From contig NZ_LT745763.1 in the NCBI RefSeq assembly GCF_900166595.1, forward strand, positions 1,189,761 to 1,253,760: DNA of 64,000 nucleotides. The letters run 5' to 3'. The position numbers and the translations under genes were made by a program. The stretch is from Virgibacillus dokdonensis (lineage in GTDB: Bacteria; Bacillota; Bacilli; Bacillales; Amphibacillaceae). Below, piece after piece: positions 26,596-36,564 of the stretch (positions are counted from its first letter, which is position 1; each line of letters starts with the position of its first letter). Under the pieces are notes generated by a model. It had not been told where the DNA came from and did no database searches. It worked only from the letters and a program-made list of their open reading frames with translations.

Positions 26596-26912
26596 TATAC
26601 GGACCTCCTGTTTTCTGGCACATAACTGCACGTTTGATGTACGATTTAGTTTCAGCTGAACATATGTGAACGATACATCTTTAAACAACTTCTTTCCCTA
26701 TTCGAAAGTCCCCAACTATACCTTTAAGATTCTACCAAAGGCGGTGCTGGTGAGTCTAGAGAAAAATTGAAGCATGCAACTATATGTATTGAGTGAGTGG
26801 AAGGATGTTTCATTAGGGAAAAAGAGGAAATTTTGCTTTTTCGTCACTTACCTATTGAAATTTTTCTAAAAATTTAGGATAATAGTGAAAAGGAACAAGG
26901 GGGAAGTGTTCC
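26596..26912. other. Divergent promoter region CDF / IDEAL gene
   Basis: No gene. It holds the CDF promoter on the minus strand and the IDEAL gene promoter on the plus strand, neither clear. RBS GGGGGAAGTG precedes the next gene. Confidence 0.35.
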
Positions 26913-27146
26913 ATGAAAAAGCAGAAGATTGTATACCAATTCTTTCGATACAATGGAAAAAAGGTAAAAGCGAAACGAGAAATTACGTTTGAACTGCGAT
27001 TGTCTAGTCGTCTGCTTTTGGATGAAATATGTTTTAATTATAATAAGGCATATCTTGAGAAACAAATTAATCGTTCCATTGATGAAGGGAATAAAAATGC
27101 TTTTGTGAAATGGAGTAAAGCGTATAAAACCTTCCTTTGGGAATAA
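26913..27146 (+). CDS. IDEAL-domain small protein
   Basis: 77 residues: a basic N-terminus (KKQKIVYQFFRYNGKKVKAKR) and a C-terminal IDEAL-type segment (LEKQINRSIDEGNKNAFVKWSKAY). This domain is found in several small regulatory proteins of bacilli; no enzymatic role is known. Its own terminator follows. Function not assigned. Confidence 0.7.
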   Translation: MKKQKIVYQFFRYNGKKVKAKREITFELRLSSRLLLDEICFNYNKAYLEKQINRSIDEGNKNAFVKWSKAYKTFLWE

Positions 27147-27157
27147 TTAGTAAATGT

Positions 27158-27192
27158 AGCTGCCTTGCCAGTTTGGTAGGGCGGCTTTTTTG
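27158..27192 (+). terminator. Terminator of IDEAL-domain gene
   Basis: AGCTGCCTTGCC pairs imperfectly with GGTAGGGCGGCT, followed by TTTTTT. Confidence 0.8.
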
Positions 27193-27256
27193 GTGATTTT
27201 TATCAGATATGAATGGAAAGGTAAATTAAACGTTGAATATGCCCTTCTTTTGAATG

Positions 27257-28282
27257 TTAATCTACGGTCTTTTGGATCCAATCTACTAACGTAAACAGCG
27301 CCCCATCCGCATAAATCCGATCTCCCCATAAAAGAGCGTCACGTGTCAAGTCTTCCCGTTGTGTATTATATTTAGCATCTAAAAGTTCGTGAGTAGCATT
27401 CGGTAGCATCACCAATTCATAATTTGTCTTGCCCATATCATTGAAAATCGCTTTATATGTGTTATAACTCTCTTGTGCGTCCACATTTAAGTCGTTTTCA
27501 CCGAATAATCCAAGAAAAGGTACTTGAATATCTTTTATACCATCCGTTGCGTTTGCCTCGTGGTTAAGATAAGTAAATTGAAAACGCTCTTTTGACATAG
27601 ATTTTCCATAAGCCATGTGGTTTACAAAATTCACGTAGTCTTCATACGCGTTTTGTGCAATTAAAGTATCTAATTTTCTAATATCCTTTAAATATGCCAG
27701 CTTTTCCTGTTTAGTAAATCCTTTTTGATTGGCGATATGACTTTCATAGTAAATGTGTTGCTCCATCCAATCGATAGCTCCACCAATAACGACCATGAAA
27801 TCCATTTTCGTTTTATCTTTTGCGAGTTCAGATGTTACCCATCCGCCTTGCGAAAACCCTATAACGCCAATGGTATTAACTTGCGTTTCTTTTCGAAGCA
27901 TTTGCATAGCAGATTCAATTTCCTTTGCCCTATCTTCCATAGTTTGAGAGAGCCAATCGCCTTCAGAGTCTCCTATCCCTGCTTTATCAAAAGAGAAACA
28001 AGCAATATTGTTTTTTAATAAAGCGTTCATTATAAATGCATAGTCCCCATTTGAAGTCCGATTTTGTGGTCCGTCTCCATGTATAAACACAGCAACATCA
28101 TATGGTGGGGGGGACTTAGGTAAATATAACGACCCGGATAACTTTACTCCAGAAGCTTGGAACTTCATAGGAACTTCCTGTTGGGATTGAATCTCGAATT
28201 CATTAAACCGAGAAATAAGGAAAACAACAATTAAAATTACGCCAATACCTACGCCTAATGTAAGTTTTGCACGAATGTTCAT
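27257..28282 (-). CDS. Membrane-anchored alpha/beta hydrolase
   Basis: 341 residues: an N-terminal signal anchor (about 5-25), then an alpha/beta hydrolase fold with oxyanion segment FIHGDGPQNRTS, nucleophile elbow GFSQGGW (Ser about 154), acid in GENDLN and His in NATHELL. Probably an esterase or peptidase on the outer face. The ATG at 28282 overlaps the GNAT stop (ATGA), so the two are translationally coupled in a MerR-led operon. The longer in-frame extension is coding for the upstream gene. Substrate unknown. Confidence 0.82.
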   Translation of the reverse strand: MNIRAKLTLGVGIGVILIVVFLISRFNEFEIQSQQEVPMKFQASGVKLSGSLYLPKSPPPYDVAVFIHGDGPQNRTSNGDYAFIMNALLKNNIACFSFDKAGIGDSEGDWLSQTMEDRAKEIESAMQMLRKETQVNTIGVIGFSQGGWVTSELAKDKTKMDFMVVIGGAIDWMEQHIYYESHIANQKGFTKQEKLAYLKDIRKLDTLIAQNAYEDYVNFVNHMAYGKSMSKERFQFTYLNHEANATDGIKDIQVPFLGLFGENDLNVDAQESYNTYKAIFNDMGKTNYELVMLPNATHELLDAKYNTQREDLTRDALLWGDRIYADGALFTLVDWIQKTVD

Positions 28283-28887
28283 TTCTTTTCCTTTTCGCGT
28301 ATTGGTAATACCATTGCTGAAAATCCGCTTACACCAAATAAATCTGCCGCCCATCGAGGCATTTTTTCGTGTTTTTTTTGTACAAGTCCAAGCCGTTCGT
28401 AGAGTGCTTTAGCCCGTGGGTTTTCATCAATAACGTGCAATTTTATACTTTCATACCCTTCTGATTTTACAAAGGTGAATAACGCTTCGAAAAGTTGACT
28501 ACCGATGCCTCTGCCACGATAAGTAGACTCAATAGCAACACCGTTCATTAGTAATTGTTTGGCATTGTCCGATTTGTGATTAAAAAGCAATTGTAATAAA
28601 GATGCTTTATAGATCCCTCGAATAGCACCAAATGTTTTAATGAAGCTAGAAATCTTTAATTTTATCAAAGCTTGATTGTCAATGTGAAACCCCATTAGTC
28701 CTACCAATTGGTTGTTTTCGTTGTAGGCACCAAAACAAAACTGAGAATCCATACATTGTTCAAGTAGACCTTCAATAACCTCTCTATTACCCACGACTTT
28801 GGAAAATTTTCGCTCAAAAGCTTCGCTATATAATTTTGCTGCTCTTTGTCTATTGGATTCCTCAAACCCTTTTTTAATCGTATACAT
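28279..28887 (-). CDS. GNAT family N-acetyltransferase
   Basis: 202 residues. GNAT motif A is visible in VAIESTYRGRGIGSQLFEAL (acetyl-CoA loop R/Q-x-x-G-x-G/A) and motif B in HVIDENPRAKALYERLGL. It lies between the merR-type gene (21-base gap) and the hydrolase (ATGA overlap), so it is probably induced with them. Acceptor unknown; drug or small-molecule modification fits a MerR-controlled operon. Confidence 0.85.
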   Translation of the reverse strand: MYTIKKGFEESNRQRAAKLYSEAFERKFSKVVGNREVIEGLLEQCMDSQFCFGAYNENNQLVGLMGFHIDNQALIKLKISSFIKTFGAIRGIYKASLLQLLFNHKSDNAKQLLMNGVAIESTYRGRGIGSQLFEALFTFVKSEGYESIKLHVIDENPRAKALYERLGLVQKKHEKMPRWAADLFGVSGFSAMVLPIREKEKK

Positions 28888-28908
28888 TTTATAGTCTCCT
28901 TTAATAAT

Positions 28909-29637
28909 TTAATTGTGTAATGCCAGCATAAGGCGTCCTGCTAAATGGTGCCCTAGGGAAATGGATGGTTTCGACAATACCGTCAAAAGAGCATAATCTT
29001 TCGTATTATACTTTTTATTTGCCGCATAAGCGAGCAACTTTTTTAAGGATTGTTCGATTGCTTCTTCATTATTAAATGAAAAGTAACAGCATAAATATAA
29101 CTGATCTTCCAGTGAAAGGGAGTCTTCCGATTCTTGTAATGCGTTTATTTTTCCCATAACAAATTCCTCATCTTGGAGAAGCCAAGCTGTATCGTCATCC
29201 TCTAAAAAATCAGTTAGAGAAATTTCATTGTTAAAGTAAGGGTTAAACCACCCTGTAATTTTTTCCATTACAATCGAAGAGCTAGCTTTAGTATGGAAAT
29301 TTTTTGAGGCAATAATTGCTTCATCCAGCTCTCTTTTTATATTTTGAAGCTCCGTAATATGACTTTCCAGCATTTTAGATGTATCTAGCATTAAATCAAG
29401 ATTATTTTCAATAGAATTATCTTGATGAATTTTCAAGATATTATCTATGGACATTCCGCACGCTCTAAGCAAAACAATACCTTTTAAGCGTAATATTGAT
29501 TCTGTATCAAAATAACGGTAACCATTTTCTAATCGATCTATTTTAGGAAGTAAACCAACTTTTTCATAATAGTGAATGGTATGAATCGAGATTTGAAGCA
29601 GTTTTGCTACTTCGCCAATAGAGTATGTATCTTTCAT
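28909..29637 (-). CDS. MerR family transcriptional activator
   Basis: 242 residues: an N-terminal winged helix (YSIGEVAKLLQISIHTIHYYEKVGLL, residues 4-29), a dimerisation coiled coil (about 75-115) and a C-terminal effector domain without metal Cys pairs, so probably a drug-sensing type. It heads its operon, whose promoter has the stretched 19-base spacer typical of MerR targets. Confidence 0.88.
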   Translation of the reverse strand: MKDTYSIGEVAKLLQISIHTIHYYEKVGLLPKIDRLENGYRYFDTESILRLKGIVLLRACGMSIDNILKIHQDNSIENNLDLMLDTSKMLESHITELQNIKRELDEAIIASKNFHTKASSSIVMEKITGWFNPYFNNEISLTDFLEDDDTAWLLQDEEFVMGKINALQESEDSLSLEDQLYLCCYFSFNNEEAIEQSLKKLLAYAANKKYNTKDYALLTVLSKPSISLGHHLAGRLMLALHN

Positions 29638-29712
29638 CTTGGACCTCCTCGTAGATGTGTTATTCCGTTGTCTGTTTACAATTTGTCGTATTATCGTACG
29701 TCTTTGGCTTAT

Positions 29713-29743
29713 AGTATATACCCTAGAGTTACTCTAAGGTCAA
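29713..29743 (-). promoter_or_regulatory. MerR-type promoter with 19-bp spacer
   Basis: On the minus strand: TTGACC, a 19-base spacer holding the dyad CTTAGAGTAACTCTAGGG, then TATACT. An over-long spacer with a central dyad is the hallmark of promoters activated by MerR proteins. It points at the merR-GNAT-hydrolase operon. Confidence 0.88.
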
Positions 29744-30019
29744 TAGCAAAAAATCGAATCGTACAAAAAATTTCCATTTATAATACGTCATTGTTAAAAT
29801 ATGAGTAAAAACAAAATCATTAGAATATTGTATAAATATAACTGTTCATGTATTAAAACATGGTTTACAATAAAAATAAAGTCCTGCATAAGAACAAGAA
29901 AAATATATCTATAACGTGAAAGGAGATGTTACTTTGGATAGAAGTGTTAAATTTTTGTAAATAACCGACGTTTTCATTCGTACTTTTGTTATGCTAATTG
30001 AAAAGGAGGTTGAAGCAAA
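29744..30019 (+). other. Upstream region of UMF1 gene with tiny ORF
   Basis: AAAGGAGATG near 29920 is followed by a TTG-started 8-codon frame (29934-29960, MDRSVKFL), then the UMF1 RBS AAAGGAGG. The tiny ORF could be a leader peptide or chance. Confidence 0.3.
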
Positions 30020-31315
30020 ATGAAGAAAAAGACCACCCTTAGTTGGGTGCTTTACGATTTTGGTAATTCTGCTTTTGCAACAACGGTTATGGCGGCGGTT
30101 TTACCGGTTTTTTATTATGATGTCGCAGCAGTTGGTGCAAATCAAGATTTAGCGGCTAGCTTTTGGGGGTATTCTCAATCTATTGCTGTGTTAATCGTAG
30201 CTATTTTAGCACCAATCTTAGGGGCAATTAGTGATTATTCAGCTGCGAAAAAGCGTTTTTTGCAGTTTTTTGCATATATGGGAATGATCGCTAGCATTTT
30301 ACTTGCTTTCGTTGGTGAAGGAGACTACATATTTGCATCTATACTACTCATTATTGGAACGATTGGGTTTTCAGGGGGGAATGTTTTTTACGATGCATTT
30401 TTACCTGAAATCGCCAAAGAAGGCGATATGGACAAAGTGTCTGCTGCAGGTTTTGCTTGGGGATATATAGGTGGCGGAGTGCTCTTAGCGATTAACATAC
30501 TAATGATTTTAAAGTTTGATTGGTTTGGAATTGCAAATGCTACAGCGGCGAGTCAGCTAGCTTTTGTAACCGTCGGAATATGGTGGTTTTTATTTTCACT
30601 TCCACTTTTTCGTAATATTCACGAAGAAAAGAAACAAGTTGTAAAAAGGGATAAATCGTATGTAGCTATTGGTTTTTCTAGAGTTGTTACTACATTTAAA
30701 GATATAAAACAATACAAGCAATTATTAATCTTTTTATTAGCTTTCTGGATGTATAATGATGGCATCTCTACTATTATAAAAATGGCTACCATTTATGGAA
30801 GAGACATTGGAATAGATGGAAACAGTTTAATTGTAGCTTTATTAATTACTCAATTTATAGGCATTCCTTGTACTTTTTTCTTTGGGTGGCTTGCGAGTAA
30901 AATAACTGCAAAAAAAGCCTTGTTGATTTCTTTATATGCATATACAGGTATCGTATTACTTGGATATTTCATGACATCAGCTTTGCATTTTTATTTGCTT
31001 GCTATTTGTGTAGGGGTTGTACAAGGGGGAGCACAGTCATTAAGTAGATCGATTTATGGTCGTATGGTCCCGGAACATAAGCACGCTGAGTTTTTTGGTT
31101 TTTACGGTATTTCCTCTAAGTTTGCTGCTATTTTTGGGCCGTTCTTATTTGGACTTGTGGGGCAGCTTTTAGGATCAAGCCGTTATGGAATTATCTCTTT
31201 ACTCGTCTTTTTCATTGGCGGTATCCTTTTATTAAGGTTTGTGAATATAGAAAAAGGTATTGCGGACGCTGCAAGGCAAAACCCCGCTTCAGAAGCTGGG
31301 GTTATACTAAAATAG
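30020..31315 (+). CDS. UMF1 family MFS transporter
   Basis: 431 residues, 12 helices, beginning WVLYDFGNSAFATTVMAAVLPVFYY, the signature of the UMF1/Atg22-like branch of the major facilitator superfamily. Bacterial members have no proven substrate. RBS AAAGGAGG. The hairpin AACCCCGCTT...AAGCTGGGGTT near the end of the coding sequence may act as terminator. Confidence 0.85.
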   Translation: MKKKTTLSWVLYDFGNSAFATTVMAAVLPVFYYDVAAVGANQDLAASFWGYSQSIAVLIVAILAPILGAISDYSAAKKRFLQFFAYMGMIASILLAFVGEGDYIFASILLIIGTIGFSGGNVFYDAFLPEIAKEGDMDKVSAAGFAWGYIGGGVLLAINILMILKFDWFGIANATAASQLAFVTVGIWWFLFSLPLFRNIHEEKKQVVKRDKSYVAIGFSRVVTTFKDIKQYKQLLIFLLAFWMYNDGISTIIKMATIYGRDIGIDGNSLIVALLITQFIGIPCTFFFGWLASKITAKKALLISLYAYTGIVLLGYFMTSALHFYLLAICVGVVQGGAQSLSRSIYGRMVPEHKHAEFFGFYGISSKFAAIFGPFLFGLVGQLLGSSRYGIISLLVFFIGGILLLRFVNIEKGIADAARQNPASEAGVILK

Positions 31316-31341
31316 TTACATGCAAAGTGCATGATATGTAC

Positions 31342-32256
31342 CTATACGATTGGATCAGCATATTGGTTGGCTAGTTTTAGCGCAAGACTCTTGCCTGTAT
31401 CATAAGATATATTGCCAATTTGAAGAGCTAACTCATGATACAGCTCATCATGTTGTTCTTTCCAATAACTATGAACAGTAGTTAAAATTTTTACCCCTTC
31501 TGCTTTTGCCTGTTGATATAGTTCAATAAAGCTTTTGTTGCTTGGTTCTCTTGTTGCGGGGTGATACCAAGTATTTTTTTGCTCATTTAAATAATCCTTC
31601 TTATTTTCCACTGGTTGTTGATGAGAATAGGATGAAATAAGGGAAGGGAGAAGACGGTTCTTCCACCCATATGGATCTGATAATATTTTTAAGGCTAATT
31701 TCATATCTTTATATGATTTTTGAATATAGAATGGAGTTGCTTTTAATTCTGGATAGTGTTTATTAATTATTTGATAAAGTAAGTGAACAATTTGTTTATC
31801 TAATTTTCTTCCAACGTCAATTTCTTTATAAACCGGCGTTTTCCATGTCTTTAAGTTGTTGAACTTATGCAGCATCAACGTATCAATAATGATTTCTAAT
31901 TTTTGGTGTTTATTCCCTTCATAACCTGCGTAGTAATGAATGTATGGATGTGTATTGCGATCCAATATATGATGTGTAATAAAGCCAAATACATAAGCTT
32001 TTACTTGGTTATCCTTTCTTTTAGCTGTGTGTATTAAATCAAGTAAAAATGGCCCACATTTTGTTTCATGTAATGCTAAGCCTATTTCTTGAGCTTTTCC
32101 TTCTTTCATCCATGGCCAAAAACGGTGATAAAAGAAAGGATCAGGCCCTTGGGCGCCTAATTTCATCATGGGTTCGTAACTTGGAAATTGATGTGTTTTT
32201 GTTACCGCATCAGCCATTTCTTCACAAAACATAATATGAGTCCAAATATTGGGCAC
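31342..32256 (-). CDS. Zinc-dependent phospholipase C-like protein
   Basis: 304 residues. His/Asp-rich motifs spread over the first half (WTHIMFCEEM, GAQGPDPFFYHRFW, FGFITHHILDRNTHPYIHYYAGYEG) fit the zinc_dep_PLPC family. No signal peptide is seen, so it may act in the cytoplasm; a real lipase role is unproven. The GTG start at 32256 is preferred because AAAGGAGG lies 8 bases upstream; the longer ATG-started frame has no RBS and would run through the RBS. Confidence 0.8.
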   Translation of the reverse strand: MPNIWTHIMFCEEMADAVTKTHQFPSYEPMMKLGAQGPDPFFYHRFWPWMKEGKAQEIGLALHETKCGPFLLDLIHTAKRKDNQVKAYVFGFITHHILDRNTHPYIHYYAGYEGNKHQKLEIIIDTLMLHKFNNLKTWKTPVYKEIDVGRKLDKQIVHLLYQIINKHYPELKATPFYIQKSYKDMKLALKILSDPYGWKNRLLPSLISSYSHQQPVENKKDYLNEQKNTWYHPATREPSNKSFIELYQQAKAEGVKILTTVHSYWKEQHDELYHELALQIGNISYDTGKSLALKLANQYADPIV

Positions 32257-32440
32257 GATTGAATCCTCCTTTAAAGTATTCTCTAACAAAAGCAAATATC
32301 CTTACTGTGCATAAAATTTATGGAAGGCATCTTTTACATATTATAAAAGATATTCTTCAAAGAAGGGAATAAAAAGCCCGTACAATTTTGTGTCCTATAG
32401 AAAAACTTGGCTTGTCACCAGAAAGTTTTGTTTTTTTAAA

Positions 32441-32646
32441 AGATAAGAAAAAATATAAAATTTGTTGCTTTGGCATACGGATTTAACGAAATAGCCTCGT
32501 CCGGCTCCAGCGCTCAGCAACTAGGTGACTTCACTCCATTGTCCTAAGATAAGTCATTCATCGGTTCGTTCCTCACCCTGATTCCTTTATCTCAGTTGAT
32601 TCGTTCCACTCGCTACGTTGCTAACCGTGCGCTTGCGCCTTTGTTC
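32441..32646 (+). repeat. Long intergenic repeat, copy L3
   Basis: CCTCGTCCGGCTCCAGCGCT, CATCGGTTCGTTCCTCACCC, CGCTACGTTGCTAACCGTGC and GCGCTTGCGCCTTTGTTC. It is fused to short repeat S7 at its 3' end. Confidence 0.88.
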
Positions 32647-32740
32647 CACTATAGGAAAGTATAAAAGTTTAAAGGTTTATAGTATAAGAAAAACTACGCC
32701 TTTCGCCATCAGGGCTTGGCGATAAGCCAAGTTTTTCTAA
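32647..32740 (+). repeat. Short repeat, copy S7 (complete)
   Basis: The best full copy: CACTATAGGAAAGTATAAAA, GGTTTATAGTATAAGAAAAA, CTTGGCGATAAGCCAAG and TTTTTCTAA. Confidence 0.88.
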
Positions 32741-33043
32741 TTTAATACTTTCCTATAAGTGTAAAAAACAAATGTATAAAGTAAACCTGTAATCAGCGCG
32801 GTTTCTTTTATTTCCAACCCTTTGTTTGTAACCAACAGGTATGACCTTTAGACCTTTTATAAAAAAGGGATTAAGGTATTGTTATTTTTTACTTACCCAG
32901 ATATCTTGTAGTGGTAGTCTTACAACACTTTATATCCAGAATAAATTTAAAACCTTGTTAATGTAGGCAGGCTTTATAATTAAATTTAAGCTATTTTCTG
33001 ATACAATAGAAATGGAGTATTTAACATAGGGAGGATATGTACA
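32741..33043. other. Upstream region of fumC
   Basis: No gene. A -10-like TACAAT near 33002 and the RBS GGGAGG at about 33029 precede fumC. Confidence 0.4.
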
Positions 33044-34429
33044 ATGGAGTATCGTATAGAAAAAGATACGCTTGGAGAAATTCATGTACCAAAAGAAAAA
33101 TATTGGGGAGCGCAAACACAAAGAAGTAAACAGAACTTTCCTATTGGTAAAGAGACAATGCCATTAGAAATAATTAAAGCGTTTGCGATTTTAAAAAAAA
33201 GTGCAGCTCTTGCAAATAAAGAACTAGGTCTTATGGAACCAAAAAAAGCGGAAGCAATTGAAGTAGCTGCAGATCAAATTGTTCGAGGGGAATTAACAGA
33301 ACACTTTCCTTTGGTAGTATGGCAAACAGGTAGCGGTACACAATCAAATATGAATGTGAATGAAGTTATTGCACATGTAGGGAACAAATGGTTGAAAGAA
33401 CAAGGAAGTGAATGGACTTTACATCCTAATGATGAGGTGAATAAGTCTCAAAGTTCCAATGATACATATCCTACAGCTATGCATATAGCATTTGTTTTGA
33501 AGCTGGAGGATAAAGTTCTACCTGCTTTACGTACATTAAAAGATACACTTAAAGTAAAGATGGACAACTATCAAGATATTGTGAAAATTGGCCGGACTCA
33601 CTTGCAAGATGCTACGCCACTAACGTTAGGACAAGAAATTAGCGGCTGGCACCGCATGCTTGAAAAATCAGAAATGATGATCGAGCAAAGTACTACTTAT
33701 TTAAAAGAATTAGCAATTGGTGGCACCGCTGTTGGTACAGGTTTAAATGCTCATCCAGAATTTTCGGAGCGAGTGTGTAAGCAGATAAATGCCGCTACCG
33801 GTAAAAACTTTATCTCCGCTCCGAATAAATTCCACGCTTTAACGAGTCATGATGAGTCTGTTTATGCACATGGCGCTTTAAAGGCATTGGCTGGTGATTT
33901 AATGAAAATAGCTAATGATGTGCGCTGGCTTGCTAGTGGACCAAGATGTGGAATTGGCGAAATTAATATTCCAGCGAATGAACCAGGAAGTTCCATCATG
34001 CCAGGCAAAGTAAACCCAACGCAAAGCGAAGCAGTTACGATGGTTGCTACCCAAGTGATGGGAAATGATGCAACTATTGGTATTGCAGCTAGTCAAGGTA
34101 ATTTTGAATTAAATGTCTTCAAACCAGTAATCGCATATAATTTCTTACAATCTTGTGAGCTTCTGGCAGATAGCATATTATCATTTGATGATCGTTGTGC
34201 AAAAGGAATTGAACCGAACTTAGAGAATATTGACAAAAACTTAAAAGATTCTTTAATGTTAGTAACAGCATTAAATCCACATATTGGATATGAGAATGCA
34301 GCTAAAATAGCCAAAGCTGCTTTTGAAAATAATGCAACATTGAAAGATACAGCAGTCAAATTAGGCTTACTTACCGAAGAACAGTTCGAACAATATGTAA
34401 ATCCTAAGGAAATGACTTATCCAAAGTAA
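33044..34429 (+). CDS. fumC: Class II fumarate hydratase
   Basis: 461 residues. It converts fumarate and malate in the TCA cycle. The signature [11 protein letters not shown] is at about 316-326, the catalytic His region in [10 protein letters not shown] and the [14 protein letters not shown] loop near 100. Length is standard. A strong terminator follows, so it is a single-gene unit. Confidence 0.95.
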   Translation: MEYRIEKDTLGEIHVPKEKYWGAQTQRSKQNFPIGKETMPLEIIKAFAILKKSAALANKELGLMEPKKAEAIEVAADQIVRGELTEHFPLVVWQTGSGTQSNMNVNEVIAHVGNKWLKEQGSEWTLHPNDEVNKSQSSNDTYPTAMHIAFVLKLEDKVLPALRTLKDTLKVKMDNYQDIVKIGRTHLQDATPLTLGQEISGWHRMLEKSEMMIEQSTTYLKELAIGGTAVGTGLNAHPEFSERVCKQINAATGKNFISAPNKFHALTSHDESVYAHGALKALAGDLMKIANDVRWLASGPRCGIGEINIPANEPGSSIMPGKVNPTQSEAVTMVATQVMGNDATIGIAASQGNFELNVFKPVIAYNFLQSCELLADSILSFDDRCAKGIEPNLENIDKNLKDSLMLVTALNPHIGYENAAKIAKAAFENNATLKDTAVKLGLLTEEQFEQYVNPKEMTYPK

Positions 34430-34438
34430 ATGAAAAAT

Positions 34439-34482
34439 CGGCTGTTGCACCACAGATGTCTGATGGTGCAACAGCTTTTTTT
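34439..34482 (+). terminator. Terminator of fumC
   Basis: GCTGTTGCACCA pairs with TGGTGCAACAGC, followed by TTTTTTT. Confidence 0.92.
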
Positions 34483-34515
34483 AGTCTAGGAAATTATAAA
34501 AATTTTGCACGCTGT

Positions 34516-34691
34516 GGATAAACTTACTAAGTTATTTAGCCACGTCCGGCTCCAGCGCCCAGCAACTAGGCGACTTCACGAAATCGCCCTACGATAAGTC
34601 ATCATCGGTTCGTTCCTCACCGTGATTCCTAAAACTTTAGTTGCTTCGTTCCACTCGCTACGTTGCTAACCGGGCGCTTGCGCCTTTGTTC
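34516..34691 (+). repeat. Long intergenic repeat, copy L4
   Basis: GCCACGTCCGGCTCCAGCGC, CATCGGTTCGTTCCTCACCG, CGCTACGTTGCTAACCGGGC and GCGCTTGCGCCTTTGTTC. A truncated short repeat follows. Confidence 0.88.
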
Positions 34692-34728
34692 TACTATAGG
34701 AAAGTCTAAAAGTTTATAGTATAAGAAC
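34691..34728 (+). repeat. Short repeat, copy S8 (first module only)
   Basis: ACTATAGGAAAGTCTAAAAG and TTTATAGTATAAGAACAG; the second hairpin module is absent. Confidence 0.65.
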
Positions 34729-34824
34729 AGCATTTTAGATTATACGAAACAAATACATAGCTATTGGGTCTAATTACATATCCACTTTATAAAAAACAAC
34801 CCTATTATTTACCAACTCTATTTC

Positions 34825-34854
34825 ATCATAAGTAAAGAAATTTTGCTCACACTA
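34825..34854 (+). promoter_or_regulatory. Candidate SigG promoter of ssp gene
   Basis: ATCATA (34825-34830), 17 bases, then CACACTA (34848-34854), one base from the SigG -10 CATACTA. Confidence 0.5.
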
Positions 34855-34875
34855 AAGGTACAGGAGGTGATAAAT

Positions 34876-35073
34876 ATGGCTAGAAACAGTTCAAATCAGC
34901 TAGTCGTTCCTGGTGTACAGCAGGCTCTTGATCAAATGAAGTATGAAATTGCTCAAGAATTTGGTGTGAATTTAGGTCCAGATTCTACTTCTCGTGCTAA
35001 TGGATCAGTTGGAGGAGAGATTACGAAACGACTTGTGCAAACAGCACAACAACAATTAGGACCAAAAGCATAA
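34876..35073 (+). CDS. Alpha/beta-type small acid-soluble spore protein
   Basis: 65 residues ([19 protein letters not shown]...), DNA-coating protein of the spore core. The GPR protease site YEIAQEFGV and the second helix motif GGEITKRLV are both present. The start at 34876 follows AGGAGGTGAT; the longer frame starting at 34843 runs through this RBS. A terminator follows. Confidence 0.95.
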   Translation: MARNSSNQLVVPGVQQALDQMKYEIAQEFGVNLGPDSTSRANGSVGGEITKRLVQTAQQQLGPKA

Positions 35074-35084
35074 ATATGAATGGT

Positions 35085-35125
35085 AAAAAGGGAAAAGCCT
35101 CATAAAAGAAGCTTTTCCCTATTTT
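35085..35125 (+). terminator. Terminator of ssp gene
   Basis: AGGGAAAAGC pairs with GCTTTTCCCT followed by ATTTTT. Confidence 0.88.
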
Positions 35126-35126
35126 T

Positions 35127-35376
35127 AAAAGATAAGAAATTATAAAATGGGGTGCTTTTGTATAACGAAATAACCGAATAGCCCTCGTCCTGCTCAAATC
35201 ACCCAGCAACGAGGCGACTTCACTCCATTGTCCTAAGATAAGTCATCATCGGTTCTTCCCTAAGAGGAAGGTCGCCCGACGTCGGCGTACACTGTTTTAG
35301 TGGCATGATTCCTTTATCTCCGTTAATTCGTTTCAGTAGCTACGTTCCTAAACGGGCGCCCCCCGATCATTTGTTC
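35127..35376 (+). repeat. Long intergenic repeat, copy L5 (diverged)
   Basis: CCCTCGTCCTGCTCAAATCA, TCATCATCGGTTCTTCCC, a CCCGACGTCGGCGTACACTG insert shared with L6, and GCTACGTTCCTAAACGGGCG. It ends at the msmX stop codon. Confidence 0.8.
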
Positions 35377-36474
35377 TTAATGAATACGCAATTCTGTTTC
35401 AATATCAAAAAAGTGCGCTTTATTCATATCAAGTGCTAAATCAATGTTGGAGCCGACATTAATATCTGTTCTTGAGTCAATGCGAGCGATGAAATCTTGC
35501 TCATTAATTTTGGAATAAAGGAAGGTTTCAGCACCCATTAAATCAGCCACTTCTATGGTAGCGGTAATTTTTGTGTCTGGAGATGATTCAATAAACACCG
35601 GCTCATCATGAATATCTTCAGGTCGAACACCTAATGTAACATCTTTATTTATATATCCTTGTTCACGTAATGGTTTTAATTTACCTTCAGGAACTGCAAT
35701 TTTCGTATTACCAATTTCAAAATGTGTTTCTGATAATTTTCCAGTAAAGAAGTTCATAGAAGGTGATCCGATAAAACCACCGACGAATACATTATCAGGA
35801 TTGTCATAAACGTCTTTTGGGGCACCAATTTGTTGAATAATTCCGTCCTTCATAACAACAAGTCGTGTTGCCATTGTCATCGCTTCTGTTTGATCATGTG
35901 TAACATAAATAGTAGTTGTTTGCAAGCGACGATGTAGCTTTTGAATTTCGGCACGCATTTGAACACGTAGTTTTGCATCAAGGTTGGACAAAGGCTCATC
36001 CATTAAGAATACTTTTGCATCACGAACGATAGCTCTTCCTAGCGCTACCCTTTGTCTCTGTCCCCCGGACAATGCTTTTGGCTTACGATCCAGGTAAGGT
36101 TCTAGCCCTAATATTTTTGCAGCGTTCTTTACACGCTTATCAATTTCATCTTTTTTAAATTTTCTTAGCTTTAAGCCAAATGCCATGTTGTCATAGACAT
36201 TCATATGAGGGTATAGCGCATAGTTTTGAAATACCATTGCAATATCTCGATCTTTAGGTGCTACGTCATTCATTTTCTTATCGTCAATGTAGAAGTCACC
36301 ATCGGAAATTTCTTCTAATCCTGCAATCATACGAAGTGTTGTTGATTTACCACAACCAGATGGACCAACAAAGACAATAAATTCTTTATCTTGGATATGA
36401 AGATTAAAATCATCAACGGCAATATTTTTTTTGTCGTAAACTTTTTGAATATGTTCTAAGCGTAGTTCAGCCAT
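35377..36474 (-). CDS. msmX: MsmX-like sugar ABC transporter ATPase
   Basis: 365 residues, same length as B. subtilis MsmX, the shared ATPase that powers several sugar ABC importers. Walker [10 protein letters not shown] (about 37-45), signature LSGGQRQR, Walker [12 protein letters not shown], and a C-terminal TOBE/OB domain. It is alone, with no permease genes, as usual for MsmX. The start at 36474 follows GGAGG; the longer frame runs through this RBS. A cre-like site lies just upstream, suggesting catabolite control. Confidence 0.92.
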   Translation of the reverse strand: MAELRLEHIQKVYDKKNIAVDDFNLHIQDKEFIVFVGPSGCGKSTTLRMIAGLEEISDGDFYIDDKKMNDVAPKDRDIAMVFQNYALYPHMNVYDNMAFGLKLRKFKKDEIDKRVKNAAKILGLEPYLDRKPKALSGGQRQRVALGRAIVRDAKVFLMDEPLSNLDAKLRVQMRAEIQKLHRRLQTTTIYVTHDQTEAMTMATRLVVMKDGIIQQIGAPKDVYDNPDNVFVGGFIGSPSMNFFTGKLSETHFEIGNTKIAVPEGKLKPLREQGYINKDVTLGVRPEDIHDEPVFIESSPDTKITATIEVADLMGAETFLYSKINEQDFIARIDSRTDINVGSNIDLALDMNKAHFFDIETELRIH

Positions 36475-36488
36475 TTCTATTCCTCCAA

Positions 36489-36504
36489 TTGAAAGCGTTT
36501 GATT
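36489..36504 (-). promoter_or_regulatory. cre-like site upstream of msmX
   Basis: AATCAAACGCTTTCAA on the minus strand fits about 14 of 16 positions of the CcpA target consensus, placed between the presumed promoter and RBS. Confidence 0.45.
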
Positions 36505-36564
36505 AGCTAACTTAAGTATAAATAAAAGTTTTGAAATCGAAAACAGCAAACATGCACAAAGATA

